This document shows, one piece after another, positions 41,419 to 50,956 of a stretch of DNA of 51,236 nucleotides. The stretch comes from Planctomycetota bacterium (GTDB lineage Bacteria; Planctomycetota; Planctomycetia; Pirellulales; JADFKK01), in the NCBI GenBank assembly GCA_022564995.1, contig JADFKK010000011.1, positions 1 through 51,236 on the forward strand. Reading direction: 5' to 3'. Under the pieces are notes generated by a model. It saw only the letters and a list, made by a program, of their open reading frames with translations. It was not told the origin of the DNA and searched no databases. Both the position numbers and the translations under genes were made by a program. The stretch's first letter is position 1. The number at the start of each line of letters is the position of its first letter.

Positions 41419-44400
41419 ATGTTCTCATTTTTTCGATCTCACCGCGCATGCCCCATCTCGCGAGTCTCTCACCGGCGGCTCATCGTTGAGCCCCTGGAGC
41501 GTCGCGAGCTGCTCTCCGTGTCGCTCGGCAGCGACGATCCGATGGCGCCGGCTGCCGAAACGGGTGACCCGGCGGAAGTCACCTCCCTGGCGGTCGACGA
41601 CGTTGAGGCGCCGGTGAGTGACGAGGGCAATTTGTCCGTTAGTTTTGGGCCGTGGGATTTAGAGTATTCGGAGACCATCGAGGATTTAACCTCGGTGGCG
41701 GTCGACGGCAACGTGATGGTCGTTGGAACGGTCAACAACGACATCGAGACGATTGGAAATGTGCGCGTCTATCGACGTCGCGACGACCGGTGGCAGGAAG
41801 ATCTACAGGAATTGTTACCAATTCCGGTCGGGGCCGACCGCTACTTCGGCACCAACGTGGCCCTGGCCGAAGGCCGCCTGTTCATCACTTCCCATTCGAC
41901 GATATACGTGTTTCGCGATGTTTCCACGGATGGTGACCCTGGCGAGTGGGAACTCGAAGCCGAGTTGGTTCCCTCGCGCCCCAACGCCATGTGGATGTAT
42001 TGGGGAGGTTTCGACACCGACGGCAGTCACATCATCGCGGGCATGTCGGACTTTTCTGCCATCATCTTTTCTCGCGACGGAAACGAGTGGCGAGAAGAAG
42101 CCAAGCTCCTCATGGCCGACCATGTCCCGGTCCGCGAGGATTTGGGCCTGATCGCAACGCTCGTTTCGATCGACGGCGACGTAGCGATCATTTCCGCATC
42201 GCTGGACAACGATTTCGGCGACAAGGTCTACGTTTTCGAGCAGGTCGACGGCCAGTGGGCCTATCGACAGGAGCTTACCCTCGAGAATCCAACGTCGTTT
42301 GGCGTGATTTGGTCGGTCACGGTTGACGGAGACACGCTGGCGATCGCCGTTGACGGTGAAAATATCGTCGACGTTTTCGAGCGTGGCGCCGATGGCTGGC
42401 AGCGGACCGCCAAGCTGCGTCCCGGCGAATCAAATCGTCGCCTCCGGGGCGCGAAGGTGGTGATCCACGACGATACGATGCTGGTGAGTCAAGTTGCGGA
42501 AGTTCCTGGGCCAGAAGATCAAATACCGGGTGTAAACGTCACGGTCTTCCGGCGCGATGAGAGCGGCTGGCAAAAGCAAACCGTGTTGGCGGAGCCCGAT
42601 TCGCAGATTCTCGACAGATTCGGTGCGGTCGTCGCTACCGACGGACGAACCATCGTCGCCGCCGCGGTCGACCAGGCGAGCATCTATGTCTTCGGGGTCA
42701 ACGATGAGTACACACCGGCGACGCCCGAACCGCCGCCGGAGCCGCCCCGTCCCGATCCGCTTCCGGTTCCGTCCGTTAGTTTCGGTCCGTGGAATCTGGA
42801 GTATTCCGAAACCATCGAAAATTCACAGGTGGCCGTCGATGGTGACCTGATGGTCGTTGGAACGGTTGCCAACAACGCTCCGGGGGAGTACCCCGACGGA
42901 ATCGTGCGAGTCTATCGACGTCGTGACGACCAGTGGCAGAAAGATCCGCAGGAGTTGTTGTCGCCGTCCTTCGGAGCGGACCCCTATTTCGGTACGAACG
43001 TGGCCTTGGCCGAAGGCCGCCTGTTCGTTACTTCCCACACGAAGATATACGTGTTTCGCGATGCTGGGCCGGATGGATGGAAACTCGAAGCGGAGCTGGT
43101 TCCCTCGACCCCCAATGCTACGTGGATGAGATTCGACGCCGACGGTAGCCGCATCATCGTAGGGATGTCGGACTATTCCGCGATCATCTTTTCTCGCGAC
43201 GGAAACGAGTGGCGTGAGGAAGCCCGGCTCCTCGTCGCCGATTATGTCCCCGTTCCACCCGTCGAGGGCGGTCTGGTTGGCACGCTCGTTTCGATCGACG
43301 GCGACGTGGCGGTTATTTCGGCAGATCACGGCGGCGAACGCGGCAACAAGGTCCACATTTTCGAGCAAGTCGATGGAACGTGGATCTATCGACAGCACGC
43401 TGCCCTCGACAATCCGGGCAACTACATTTGGTCGATGACGGTTGATGGAGACACGCTGGCGATTCCCATTGTCGGCGAGAATGTCGTCGACGTTTACGAA
43501 CGCGGTGTTGATGGCTGGCAGCGAATCGCCAAGCTGCACCCTGGCGAATCAGATCATCGGCTCGGTGGGTTGCGCGTCGTGATCCACGACGATACCATCG
43601 TGGTGCGTCAAGTCCAAACCTCGGAACCTCCTGCGCCGGATGACGAGATACAGGGCGGCAATGTCACGGTCTTCCGGCGCGACGCAAGCGGCTGGCGCAA
43701 ACAATCGGTTTTGGCGTCGCCCGATTCGCAGATATTCGACGGATTCGGTTTGGTCGTTGCCACCGACGGGCAAACCATCGTCGTCACGGCGGTCGACCGG
43801 ACCGATGGCGGAACGGTCAGATCGCGCGACCATGAGGTGGTGCGCGAGGAGGCGTTGCCGTCGCGGCTCTACGTGTTCGGCTTCGATGACGCGTACGTTG
43901 AAGAATTGCCTCCGGAGGAACCGAAAGCTCCCGATCCGCTGCCTCCGGAAAGCCCGCCTGAGGAACCGCCGACATTAACCCCGGGCGAGATCGTACCGTC
44001 CGTTAGTTACGGGCCGTGGGACTTGAAATACTTAGAGACGATCGACGACCTGGCGGGAAATTCCAAGGTGGCCGTCGACGGCGACGTGATGGTCATCGGC
44101 CGGAGAACAGACTCTGGCGAGGGCGTGCGAGTTTTTCGCCGCGTTGATGGCCGCTGGTTCCAAGAGTCGCAAGAGTTACAGAATTCTCTCGACCCGGCCG
44201 ACGATTCGTTCGGCGTGGACGTGGCACTGGCCGATGGTCGCCTCTTCGTCAGTTCGGATACGGCGATTTACGTGTTCCGCGCCGTTTCCCTCAATGGCGG
44301 GCTCGGTGCCTGGCAGCTCGAAGCCGAACTGGTGCCCGCGGACACCGACGGGGCGACGATGTCCCCTGACGGGTTTGACACCGACGGCAGCCGCGTCATT

Positions 44401-47400
44401 TTCGGCATGTCCGACTTTTCTGCCTACATCTTTTCGCGCGACGGGCAACAGTGGCGGGAGGAGGGCAAGGTGTCAATCGCTGGTCATGTCGAAGAGGTGC
44501 CGGCGCGGTTGCATCCGTTCGTCGCGATCGACGGTCATGCGGCGGTCATCAGCGCGTATGGGCGTGGCGTCTTTGACACGGTCCACGTGCTCCAGTTCGA
44601 TGGCGAGACCTGGGCCTATGGACAGCGGATTGTGGCCGACAACCCCGGAAACATCATTTCGTCCATGACGCTGGGTGGAGACACGCTGGTCATTGCCATT
44701 GAGGGCGAAAACGTCATCGACGTTTACGAGCGTATTAACGACGTCTGGCAGCGGACGTCCAAGTTCCGCAGCAGCCATACCTTCCGCGGCATCTTCGCTA
44801 CGACGCTCGTGATCCACGACGACATGCTGGTGTTGAGCCAACCTCACGACGGTGGCACCTCGACTAGCCAAGTGCCCGGCGGCGTGGTGACGGTGTTCCG
44901 CCGCGACGAGACCGGCTGGAGTGAGCACACCGTGTTGGGAGCGCCCGATTCGCAGTATTTCGATGGATTCGGCGTGTCCCTGGCGACCGATGGACAGACG
45001 ATAGTGGCCACGGCCGTCAGCGGGTTGCAGGGTTATCCGGTGGTGATTTCGCAGGATCCTCTCATCGTGCGAGAGGAAAGATTGCCGTCGCGCGTGTTTG
45101 TGTTCGGCTTCGATGACGCGTACGTTGAAGAATTGCCTCCGGAGGAACCTTCGACACCCGAACCGCTGCCGCCGGAAACCCAGCCCGAAGATTCGACGAT
45201 CGACTTCAGTCCCTGGGCAATCGAGTACGCGGAGGCGGACCTCGACTTCGAACGATCGCGCGTGGCGGTCGACGGCGACGTGATGGTGGTTGGCTTGCCG
45301 CTGGACGACTCGCTGGCGGAAGACGCCGGGCTGGTGAATGTTTACCGCCGCGTGGACGGGGTCTGGCGGAAGGATCCCACGTCGCTCGTCTCACCAGGCG
45401 GCGAAGCCGACCGACATTTCGGCAACCGAGTTGTCCTGGAAGGAGACCGTCTGTTCGTCACGTCGGCGCGCAGCGTCTACGTGTTTCGGGCCGGCCCGTT
45501 GGGCACGTGGCAGATCGAAGCGGAATTGACTCCCGAGGCCGGCATCGGTTTTGGCGGGGGTGTTGGCGAGATCGACACGGACGGACAGCGTCTCATCGTG
45601 AGCACGTCGAGTTTTTCGGCGGCCGTCTTCTCGCGCGACGGCGAAACGTGGCGCGAAGAGGCCGTGCTGTCGGTTGCCGAAACCGTCGACGCCCCGTCGC
45701 AGAGCCCCGATTCGCTGGTGGCCATCGACGGCGACGTGGCGGTCTTGAGGGCGGACAGATGGGCGATGCCCGAGGGCATGAGAAATTTAGTCCATGTGTT
45801 TGAGTTTGCCGAAGGGATTTGGTCGGAGCGACAACAATTGATCATCGACTCACAGGATGGTGAAGACGTGACGGCGGTGGAAATCGACGGCGATACCATT
45901 GCGATTGCGATCCAGTCCGGCAGCGTCATCGACCTCTATCATCGCGGCGACGACGACTGGCAAAGGTCCACGAAGCTGTACGATCCTGGCCGCAGTTTTC
46001 TTGGTGCCGAGATCGTGTTGCACGGCGACACGCTGCTGCTGGGTCACTACCCGAACGGATCACCGACGACCTCCACGTCGGGAGAAGAGATCCTCGGCGG
46101 CAGCGTCACGGTCTTCAGGCGCGACGGAGCCGGCTGGCACGAAGAGACCGTATTGGCGGCGCCCAACTCGCGACACCTCGACCGGTTCGGCATCTCGTTC
46201 GCCACCGACGGAGAGACAATTGTCGTGGCGGCCATGGCGCAGCTCGAATACAACGACTGGGTCGGCCCGCCGTCGGGCATCTATGTGTTCGCCCTTGGGG
46301 AAGTTCCGATCCACGAGCCGCCGGCGGGAATCCCACCTGACGACCCCATTGTAGACGACCCCATTGTAGACGACCCCATTGAAGTTCCCGATCCGCTGCG
46401 GCAGGAAGACCCGGTGGAGATTGACTCGACGATCGACTTCAGTCCCTGGGCAATCGAGCACGCCGAGGCGGACTTCGACTTCGTGCGAGCGCATGTGGCG
46501 GTCAGCGGCGATGTGATGGTGGTCGGTGGGCTAAACGCGGGGTCGGTCGATGTTTACCGCCGCACGGACGGAGCCTGGCAGAAAGACCCCGCGCCGCTCG
46601 TCTCACCGCGAGGCGAAGCCGACCGAGCCTTCGGCCGCCGCGTTATGCTGGAAGGAGATCGCCTGTTCGTCGCCTCTTCGCAGACCGTCTACGTGTTTCG
46701 CGCCGGCCCACTGGGCACGTGGCAGATTGAAGCGGAATTGACTCCCGAGACCGGCAACGGTCTTGGCGAGATCGACACGGACGGCCAACGTCTCATCGTC
46801 GGCACGTCGAGTTTTTCGGCGGCCGTCTTCTCACGCGACGGCGAAGTGTGGCGTGAAGAGGGCGTGTTGTCGGTTGCCGAGATCGTCGACGCCCCGTCGC
46901 CAAGTTTCTATTTGCTGGTGGCCATCGATGGCGACGCGGCGGTCTTGAGGGCGGACGTCAATACGCTGATCGAGGGCATGAAAGATCGGGTTCACGTGTT
47001 TGAGTTTGCCGAAGGGATTTGGTCGGAGCGACAACAATTGATCGTCGACTCACAGGATGGTGAAGACGTGACGGCGGTGGAAATCGACGGCGACACCATC
47101 GCGATTGCAATCCAGTCCGGCCGCGTCATCGACCTTTATCATCGCGGCGACGATGGCTGGCAAAGGACCACGAAGCTGTACGACCCCGACCGCAGCTTTC
47201 TGGGTGCCGAGATGGTCTTGCACGGCGAGCTGCTGCTGCTAGGTCACTACACGAACCGATCGGCGACGACTTCCGCGTCGGGCGAAGAGATACTCGGCGG
47301 CAGCGTCACGGTCTTTCGGCGCGACGGGGCTGGCTGGCACGAAGAGACCATCTTGGCCGCGCCCAACTCGCGACACCTCGATCAGTTCGGCGTCTCGTTC

Positions 47401-49581
47401 GCCACCGACGGAGAGACGATCGTTGTGACCGCCATAGCGCAGCTTGAGCAAAACGACTGGGTCGGCCCGCCGTCGGGCATCTATGTGTTCGCGCTTCAGG
47501 AAGCCCCGATCCCCGAGCCGCCGCCGGAAATCCCACCCGATGACGATGTCGTCCTACGAGGAACGGTCATCGAAGGCTTCGTCTGGCATGACCTGGACCG
47601 CGATGGCCGACAAGACGAGGGCGAGCCGGGCATCGAGGGCGTGGGCGTCCGGCTGTTCGACGCGATAGATAATAACCACGCGCTTGATGTTCGATTTACC
47701 GACGCCGACGGGCGATTTTCAATTAACCTTCCCCCAGGACAAAGTGTGTACCTCGAATTTGGCGACCTGCCCGACGGCTTCACGTTCACTCACGAGGATA
47801 ACGCAGAGAACGGCACCCTCGACAGCGACGTCGATCGGCTCACCGGGCGGACCGAAGTGTTTACGGTGCCCGCAGCCGTTGATCGAGTGGTCATCGACGC
47901 GGGCCTGCTGGAGTGGATTGCGCCTCAGGGGATTGGCGAGTTGTCCGCTTCAGCAGCGTCCAGCAGGCAAGTCGAGTTGACCTGGACCGATGCCGACGTG
48001 GAAAGCGGTTACCGCCTTTACCAGTGGGACGGTCAGTTAGAGCGGGGCGTGCTTATCGCCACGTTGCCGCGCGGCAGCACGTCGCACTCGGTCGAGAACC
48101 TAAATGAAAATCAATCGTATTTCTATTCGGTCGAGGCATTCAACGGTGGCGGATCTTCCTGGTTGGACTGGCAACAGGTTAGCACGCCGCGCACGCCGCC
48201 CAAACTGTCCGAGCCGTCGGTTCTAGTGGTTGATTCGAGTTCCCAGATCACCGTGTCCTGGTCGCCCGCGGATGACGCCGACGGTTATCGCGTGTATCAG
48301 TGGAACGGCGAGAAAGGGGCGCTGATTGCCTCGCTGCCCAGCGACGCCAGGTCGCACGTCGTGACCGACTTGCCCGCCGGCGGACGACACTTTTTTACGG
48401 TCGAGGCATTCAACGACGGCGGGTCCGACTTCACCGCCTGGAATTCCGCCAGCACGCTACTCGCGGAGGTGATCTCGTCGCTGGAGTTCGACGAATTATC
48501 AGCGTCGGCCTTCTCCAGCACCCGAGTCGATTTGGCCTGGGCCGACAGCGACACGGAAACCGGTTACCGCGTCTTCCAATGGGACCACCAGTTGGGGCGC
48601 GGCGTGCTTATCGAGACGCTGCCGGCCGACGGCACGTCGCACTCGGTCGAGAACCTAAATGCAGATCAACTATACTTCTTTTCGCTCGAAGCCTTCAACG
48701 AGGGCGGTTCTTCTTGGTCGGACTGGCAACAGGTTAGAACGCCGCCCGCGCCGCCCGAACTGTCCGAGCCGTCGGTTCTGGTGGTCGACTCGAGTTCCCA
48801 AATCACCGTGTCCTGGTCGCCCGCCGACGCCGCCGATGGTTATCGCGTCTACCAGTGGAACGGCGAGAAGGGGGCGCTGATTGCCTCGCTGCCGAGCGAC
48901 GCCACGTCGCACGTCGTGACCGGCTTACCCGCGGGCGGAGAACACTTTTTTACAGTCGAGGCGTTCAACGACGGCGGGTCCGACTTCACCGCCTGGAATT
49001 CCGCCAGCACGCCACTCGTGGAAGTGATCCCGTCGTCGGAGTCTGACGACTTAATCGCGTCGGCCTTCTCCAGCACGCAAGTCGATTTGACCTGGGCCGA
49101 CAGCGACACGGAAACCGGTTACCACGTTTTCCAATGGGACCACCAATTAGGGCATGGCGTGCTCATCGCGACGTTGCCGGCCGACAGCACGTCGCACTCG
49201 GTCGAGAACCTCAACGCGGAGCGACAATACTTCTTTTCGATCGAGGCCTTCAACGATATTGGTTCTTCATGGTCAGACTGGCAACAGGTTGGAACGCCGA
49301 ACAATCATCCTGTCATGGGGCTGTGGAGCGTCATCGTCGATTCGAGTTCTCAAGTCACCGTGGGCTGGTCGCCCGTGGGCGATGCCGATGGTTATCGCGT
49401 GTATCAGCGATACGGAGTACAAGTCGTAATGATTGCCGCGCTGCCGGGCGACGCCACGTCGCACGTCGTGACCGGCTTGTCGTCAGGTAGCGGACATACC
49501 TTTATGGTCGAGGCGTTCAACGATGACGCGTCCGACTTCACTTCCTGGCTTACCGTAATCCTGCCGCCTACGTTTCCCTAG
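41419..49581 (+). CDS. Giant LEPR-XLL surface protein: five propeller-like modules, SdrD-B-like domain, six FnIII
   Basis: 2720 residues. N-terminal signal RRLIVEPLERRELLSV (LEPR-x-LL type, residues 19-34). Five homologous modules of about 400 residues begin near residues 74, 452, 862, 1260 and 1670, each with FG-GAP-like sheets (VAVDGDVMVVG, FGTNVALAEGRLFVTS, ATDGQTIVVTAV). They are separated by Pro/Glu-rich linkers such as PDPLPPESPPEEPP. A Cna-B/SdrD-like domain follows at about 2047 (GFVWHDLDRDGRQDEGEPGI). Six FnIII domains (2172-2720) come as three A-B pairs. No PEP-CTERM or other sorting tail is visible. Probably a secreted or surface adhesin or matrix fibre. Modules 4 and 5 are nearly identical in parts, a sign of recent duplication. 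120 bases follow the preceding LEPR gene, so it may share its control. Confidence 0.88.
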   Translation: MFSFFRSHRACPISRVSHRRLIVEPLERRELLSVSLGSDDPMAPAAETGDPAEVTSLAVDDVEAPVSDEGNLSVSFGPWDLEYSETIEDLTSVAVDGNVMVVGTVNNDIETIGNVRVYRRRDDRWQEDLQELLPIPVGADRYFGTNVALAEGRLFITSHSTIYVFRDVSTDGDPGEWELEAELVPSRPNAMWMYWGGFDTDGSHIIAGMSDFSAIIFSRDGNEWREEAKLLMADHVPVREDLGLIATLVSIDGDVAIISASLDNDFGDKVYVFEQVDGQWAYRQELTLENPTSFGVIWSVTVDGDTLAIAVDGENIVDVFERGADGWQRTAKLRPGESNRRLRGAKVVIHDDTMLVSQVAEVPGPEDQIPGVNVTVFRRDESGWQKQTVLAEPDSQILDRFGAVVATDGRTIVAAAVDQASIYVFGVNDEYTPATPEPPPEPPRPDPLPVPSVSFGPWNLEYSETIENSQVAVDGDLMVVGTVANNAPGEYPDGIVRVYRRRDDQWQKDPQELLSPSFGADPYFGTNVALAEGRLFVTSHTKIYVFRDAGPDGWKLEAELVPSTPNATWMRFDADGSRIIVGMSDYSAIIFSRDGNEWREEARLLVADYVPVPPVEGGLVGTLVSIDGDVAVISADHGGERGNKVHIFEQVDGTWIYRQHAALDNPGNYIWSMTVDGDTLAIPIVGENVVDVYERGVDGWQRIAKLHPGESDHRLGGLRVVIHDDTIVVRQVQTSEPPAPDDEIQGGNVTVFRRDASGWRKQSVLASPDSQIFDGFGLVVATDGQTIVVTAVDRTDGGTVRSRDHEVVREEALPSRLYVFGFDDAYVEELPPEEPKAPDPLPPESPPEEPPTLTPGEIVPSVSYGPWDLKYLETIDDLAGNSKVAVDGDVMVIGRRTDSGEGVRVFRRVDGRWFQESQELQNSLDPADDSFGVDVALADGRLFVSSDTAIYVFRAVSLNGGLGAWQLEAELVPADTDGATMSPDGFDTDGSRVIFGMSDFSAYIFSRDGQQWREEGKVSIAGHVEEVPARLHPFVAIDGHAAVISAYGRGVFDTVHVLQFDGETWAYGQRIVADNPGNIISSMTLGGDTLVIAIEGENVIDVYERINDVWQRTSKFRSSHTFRGIFATTLVIHDDMLVLSQPHDGGTSTSQVPGGVVTVFRRDETGWSEHTVLGAPDSQYFDGFGVSLATDGQTIVATAVSGLQGYPVVISQDPLIVREERLPSRVFVFGFDDAYVEELPPEEPSTPEPLPPETQPEDSTIDFSPWAIEYAEADLDFERSRVAVDGDVMVVGLPLDDSLAEDAGLVNVYRRVDGVWRKDPTSLVSPGGEADRHFGNRVVLEGDRLFVTSARSVYVFRAGPLGTWQIEAELTPEAGIGFGGGVGEIDTDGQRLIVSTSSFSAAVFSRDGETWREEAVLSVAETVDAPSQSPDSLVAIDGDVAVLRADRWAMPEGMRNLVHVFEFAEGIWSERQQLIIDSQDGEDVTAVEIDGDTIAIAIQSGSVIDLYHRGDDDWQRSTKLYDPGRSFLGAEIVLHGDTLLLGHYPNGSPTTSTSGEEILGGSVTVFRRDGAGWHEETVLAAPNSRHLDRFGISFATDGETIVVAAMAQLEYNDWVGPPSGIYVFALGEVPIHEPPAGIPPDDPIVDDPIVDDPIEVPDPLRQEDPVEIDSTIDFSPWAIEHAEADFDFVRAHVAVSGDVMVVGGLNAGSVDVYRRTDGAWQKDPAPLVSPRGEADRAFGRRVMLEGDRLFVASSQTVYVFRAGPLGTWQIEAELTPETGNGLGEIDTDGQRLIVGTSSFSAAVFSRDGEVWREEGVLSVAEIVDAPSPSFYLLVAIDGDAAVLRADVNTLIEGMKDRVHVFEFAEGIWSERQQLIVDSQDGEDVTAVEIDGDTIAIAIQSGRVIDLYHRGDDGWQRTTKLYDPDRSFLGAEMVLHGELLLLGHYTNRSATTSASGEEILGGSVTVFRRDGAGWHEETILAAPNSRHLDQFGVSFATDGETIVVTAIAQLEQNDWVGPPSGIYVFALQEAPIPEPPPEIPPDDDVVLRGTVIEGFVWHDLDRDGRQDEGEPGIEGVGVRLFDAIDNNHALDVRFTDADGRFSINLPPGQSVYLEFGDLPDGFTFTHEDNAENGTLDSDVDRLTGRTEVFTVPAAVDRVVIDAGLLEWIAPQGIGELSASAASSRQVELTWTDADVESGYRLYQWDGQLERGVLIATLPRGSTSHSVENLNENQSYFYSVEAFNGGGSSWLDWQQVSTPRTPPKLSEPSVLVVDSSSQITVSWSPADDADGYRVYQWNGEKGALIASLPSDARSHVVTDLPAGGRHFFTVEAFNDGGSDFTAWNSASTLLAEVISSLEFDELSASAFSSTRVDLAWADSDTETGYRVFQWDHQLGRGVLIETLPADGTSHSVENLNADQLYFFSLEAFNEGGSSWSDWQQVRTPPAPPELSEPSVLVVDSSSQITVSWSPADAADGYRVYQWNGEKGALIASLPSDATSHVVTGLPAGGEHFFTVEAFNDGGSDFTAWNSASTPLVEVIPSSESDDLIASAFSSTQVDLTWADSDTETGYHVFQWDHQLGHGVLIATLPADSTSHSVENLNAERQYFFSIEAFNDIGSSWSDWQQVGTPNNHPVMGLWSVIVDSSSQVTVGWSPVGDADGYRVYQRYGVQVVMIAALPGDATSHVVTGLSSGSGHTFMVEAFNDDASDFTSWLTVILPPTFP

Positions 49582-49690
49582 GATGGTCCAACGTCGAGTC
49601 TACCGACCGCCTCACAGCGTGACGGTCAGACGCATGAAGACGACGAGCAGGCCCTGGTTCGATTGTTAGCGTGGCGAGAAGGAAGGCCCA

Positions 49691-50473
49691 TTAGGGACGG
49701 CTCAAAAATATCTTCCTCATTCGCCGACATCTGGCGGGCAGCGGCCGTAAGTCCGCCGGTATATCCGCCTTCGGTGTCGAGGTATCTCCGCGCGGACTTG
49801 ATGCCTTCGCGATAACACTCGGGGCTCGTCGCGCATCGTAGAGAATTCGGCAGTTCGGCAACGCCTGCTGAAGCTTCTTGACGCCTTCGTCGCTGACGTT
49901 GGTGGCCCGTAGGTCGAGTTTTGTGAGGTTCGTCAGGCCTTGCAGATGCTCCAGGCCGGCGTCGGTGACTTTCGTTTTTAGGAGCCGCAGCGTTCGAAGA
50001 TTCCTCAGCCCTGTGAGATGTTTCAGTCCGGCGTCGGCGACGTTGAGGTACTTGAGTTCCAGCACTTCCAGCTTCGTCAACTGGCTGACATGCACCAGCC
50101 CGGCGTCGGTCATCTTGAGGCAGGCGACGAGCCTCAATTCCCGCAGGTTCGTCAGCCCCGCCAGATGCATCATGCCGTCATCCGTGAACGTCGGGCCACA
50201 CACCAGGGCCAGCGTTTCCACATTCGGCAGCCCATCCAAATGAGCCAAAACCGCGTCCGTCACTCGGCTTCCGCCCAGGTGGAATTTCTTGACCGTTCCC
50301 TGATCGTCGCGGCGAAAATGCCCTTTCAGCTTCTCCAGCGCCGCGATGGCAGCCTGATCGTCGGGTTTTGCCGGTGGCGGTTTCGTTGCGTCGTCGGCTG
50401 CTGCGGCTGCATGAACCGAAGCCAGGAAGAGAACGGCCCATAGCAAATGCGTAACGGCGATTAGTTTCATCAT
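49691..50473 (-). CDS. Exported leucine-rich-repeat protein
   Basis: 260 residues. Signal peptide LIAVTHLLWAVLFLASVHAA. Repeats of about 24 residues, for example LAGLTNLRELRLVACLKMTD, VSQLTKLEVLELKYLNVADA, LQGLTNLTKLDLRATNVSDE, ending in the usual cap VKKLQQALPNC. After residue 210 the sequence becomes Arg/Ser/Pro-rich (ARRAPSVIAKASSPRGDTST), unlike family members that stop soon after the cap, so the 3' end may have been extended by a lost stop. Periplasmic binding protein of unknown target. Convergent with the giant LEPR gene. Confidence 0.85.
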   Translation of the reverse strand: MMKLIAVTHLLWAVLFLASVHAAAAADDATKPPPAKPDDQAAIAALEKLKGHFRRDDQGTVKKFHLGGSRVTDAVLAHLDGLPNVETLALVCGPTFTDDGMMHLAGLTNLRELRLVACLKMTDAGLVHVSQLTKLEVLELKYLNVADAGLKHLTGLRNLRTLRLLKTKVTDAGLEHLQGLTNLTKLDLRATNVSDEGVKKLQQALPNCRILYDARRAPSVIAKASSPRGDTSTPKADIPADLRPLPARCRRMRKIFLSRP

Positions 50474-50640
50474 GACAAGCTCCAGGTCCAGGGTTCATAG
50501 GGATTATCGGCGATGAGAGCCGGGCACGCAAGTCGAAGGCGACGCCCCGCCGATCCCGCTTGCAGGGCAGTATTTCTCATTTCGAGCCACGGCCGGTATA
50601 CTTACGGGCACGAGATTCCGCTCGCGGAAGGAATTGGCAC

Positions 50641-50835
50641 ATGGTTTCGCAGCACTCGCAATCTGCCGCCGCGCCGATGACGTATCGCCTCATCGTCACC
50701 GAGCCGGCCGAGCGCGATCTGGACGCTTGCTACGATTACATCTTCAAGCGCAGTCCCGAGGGGTCTCTGCGTTGGCTTGATGCTTTCGGGGCCGTCGCTG
50801 CCGTGATCGAGTCGAAAGGCAAGCGAGTTTCGTAG
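50641..50835 (+). pseudogene. Truncated ParE/RelE-type toxin
   Basis: ParE-like start YRLIVTEPAERDLDACYDYI followed by FKRSPEGSLRWLDAFGAV, matching the first 45 residues of plasmid-stabilisation-type toxins. The C-terminal half with the catalytic Arg residues is missing; the frame ends soon after in SKGKRVS. Starts possible at 50641 or 50677. No antitoxin gene precedes it. A remnant. Confidence 0.65.
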
Positions 50836-50956
50836 ATTCACTCACTGGCGCTGCGTGCTTGTATTATCGAGCCACCCGCGCATGGGGGCGTTTTCTGAGC
50901 TAGAGTTGAACTGCCGGGCTCCCTGCGCGCTGGCCGGCGTGTCTTTAGCTTGGAAA

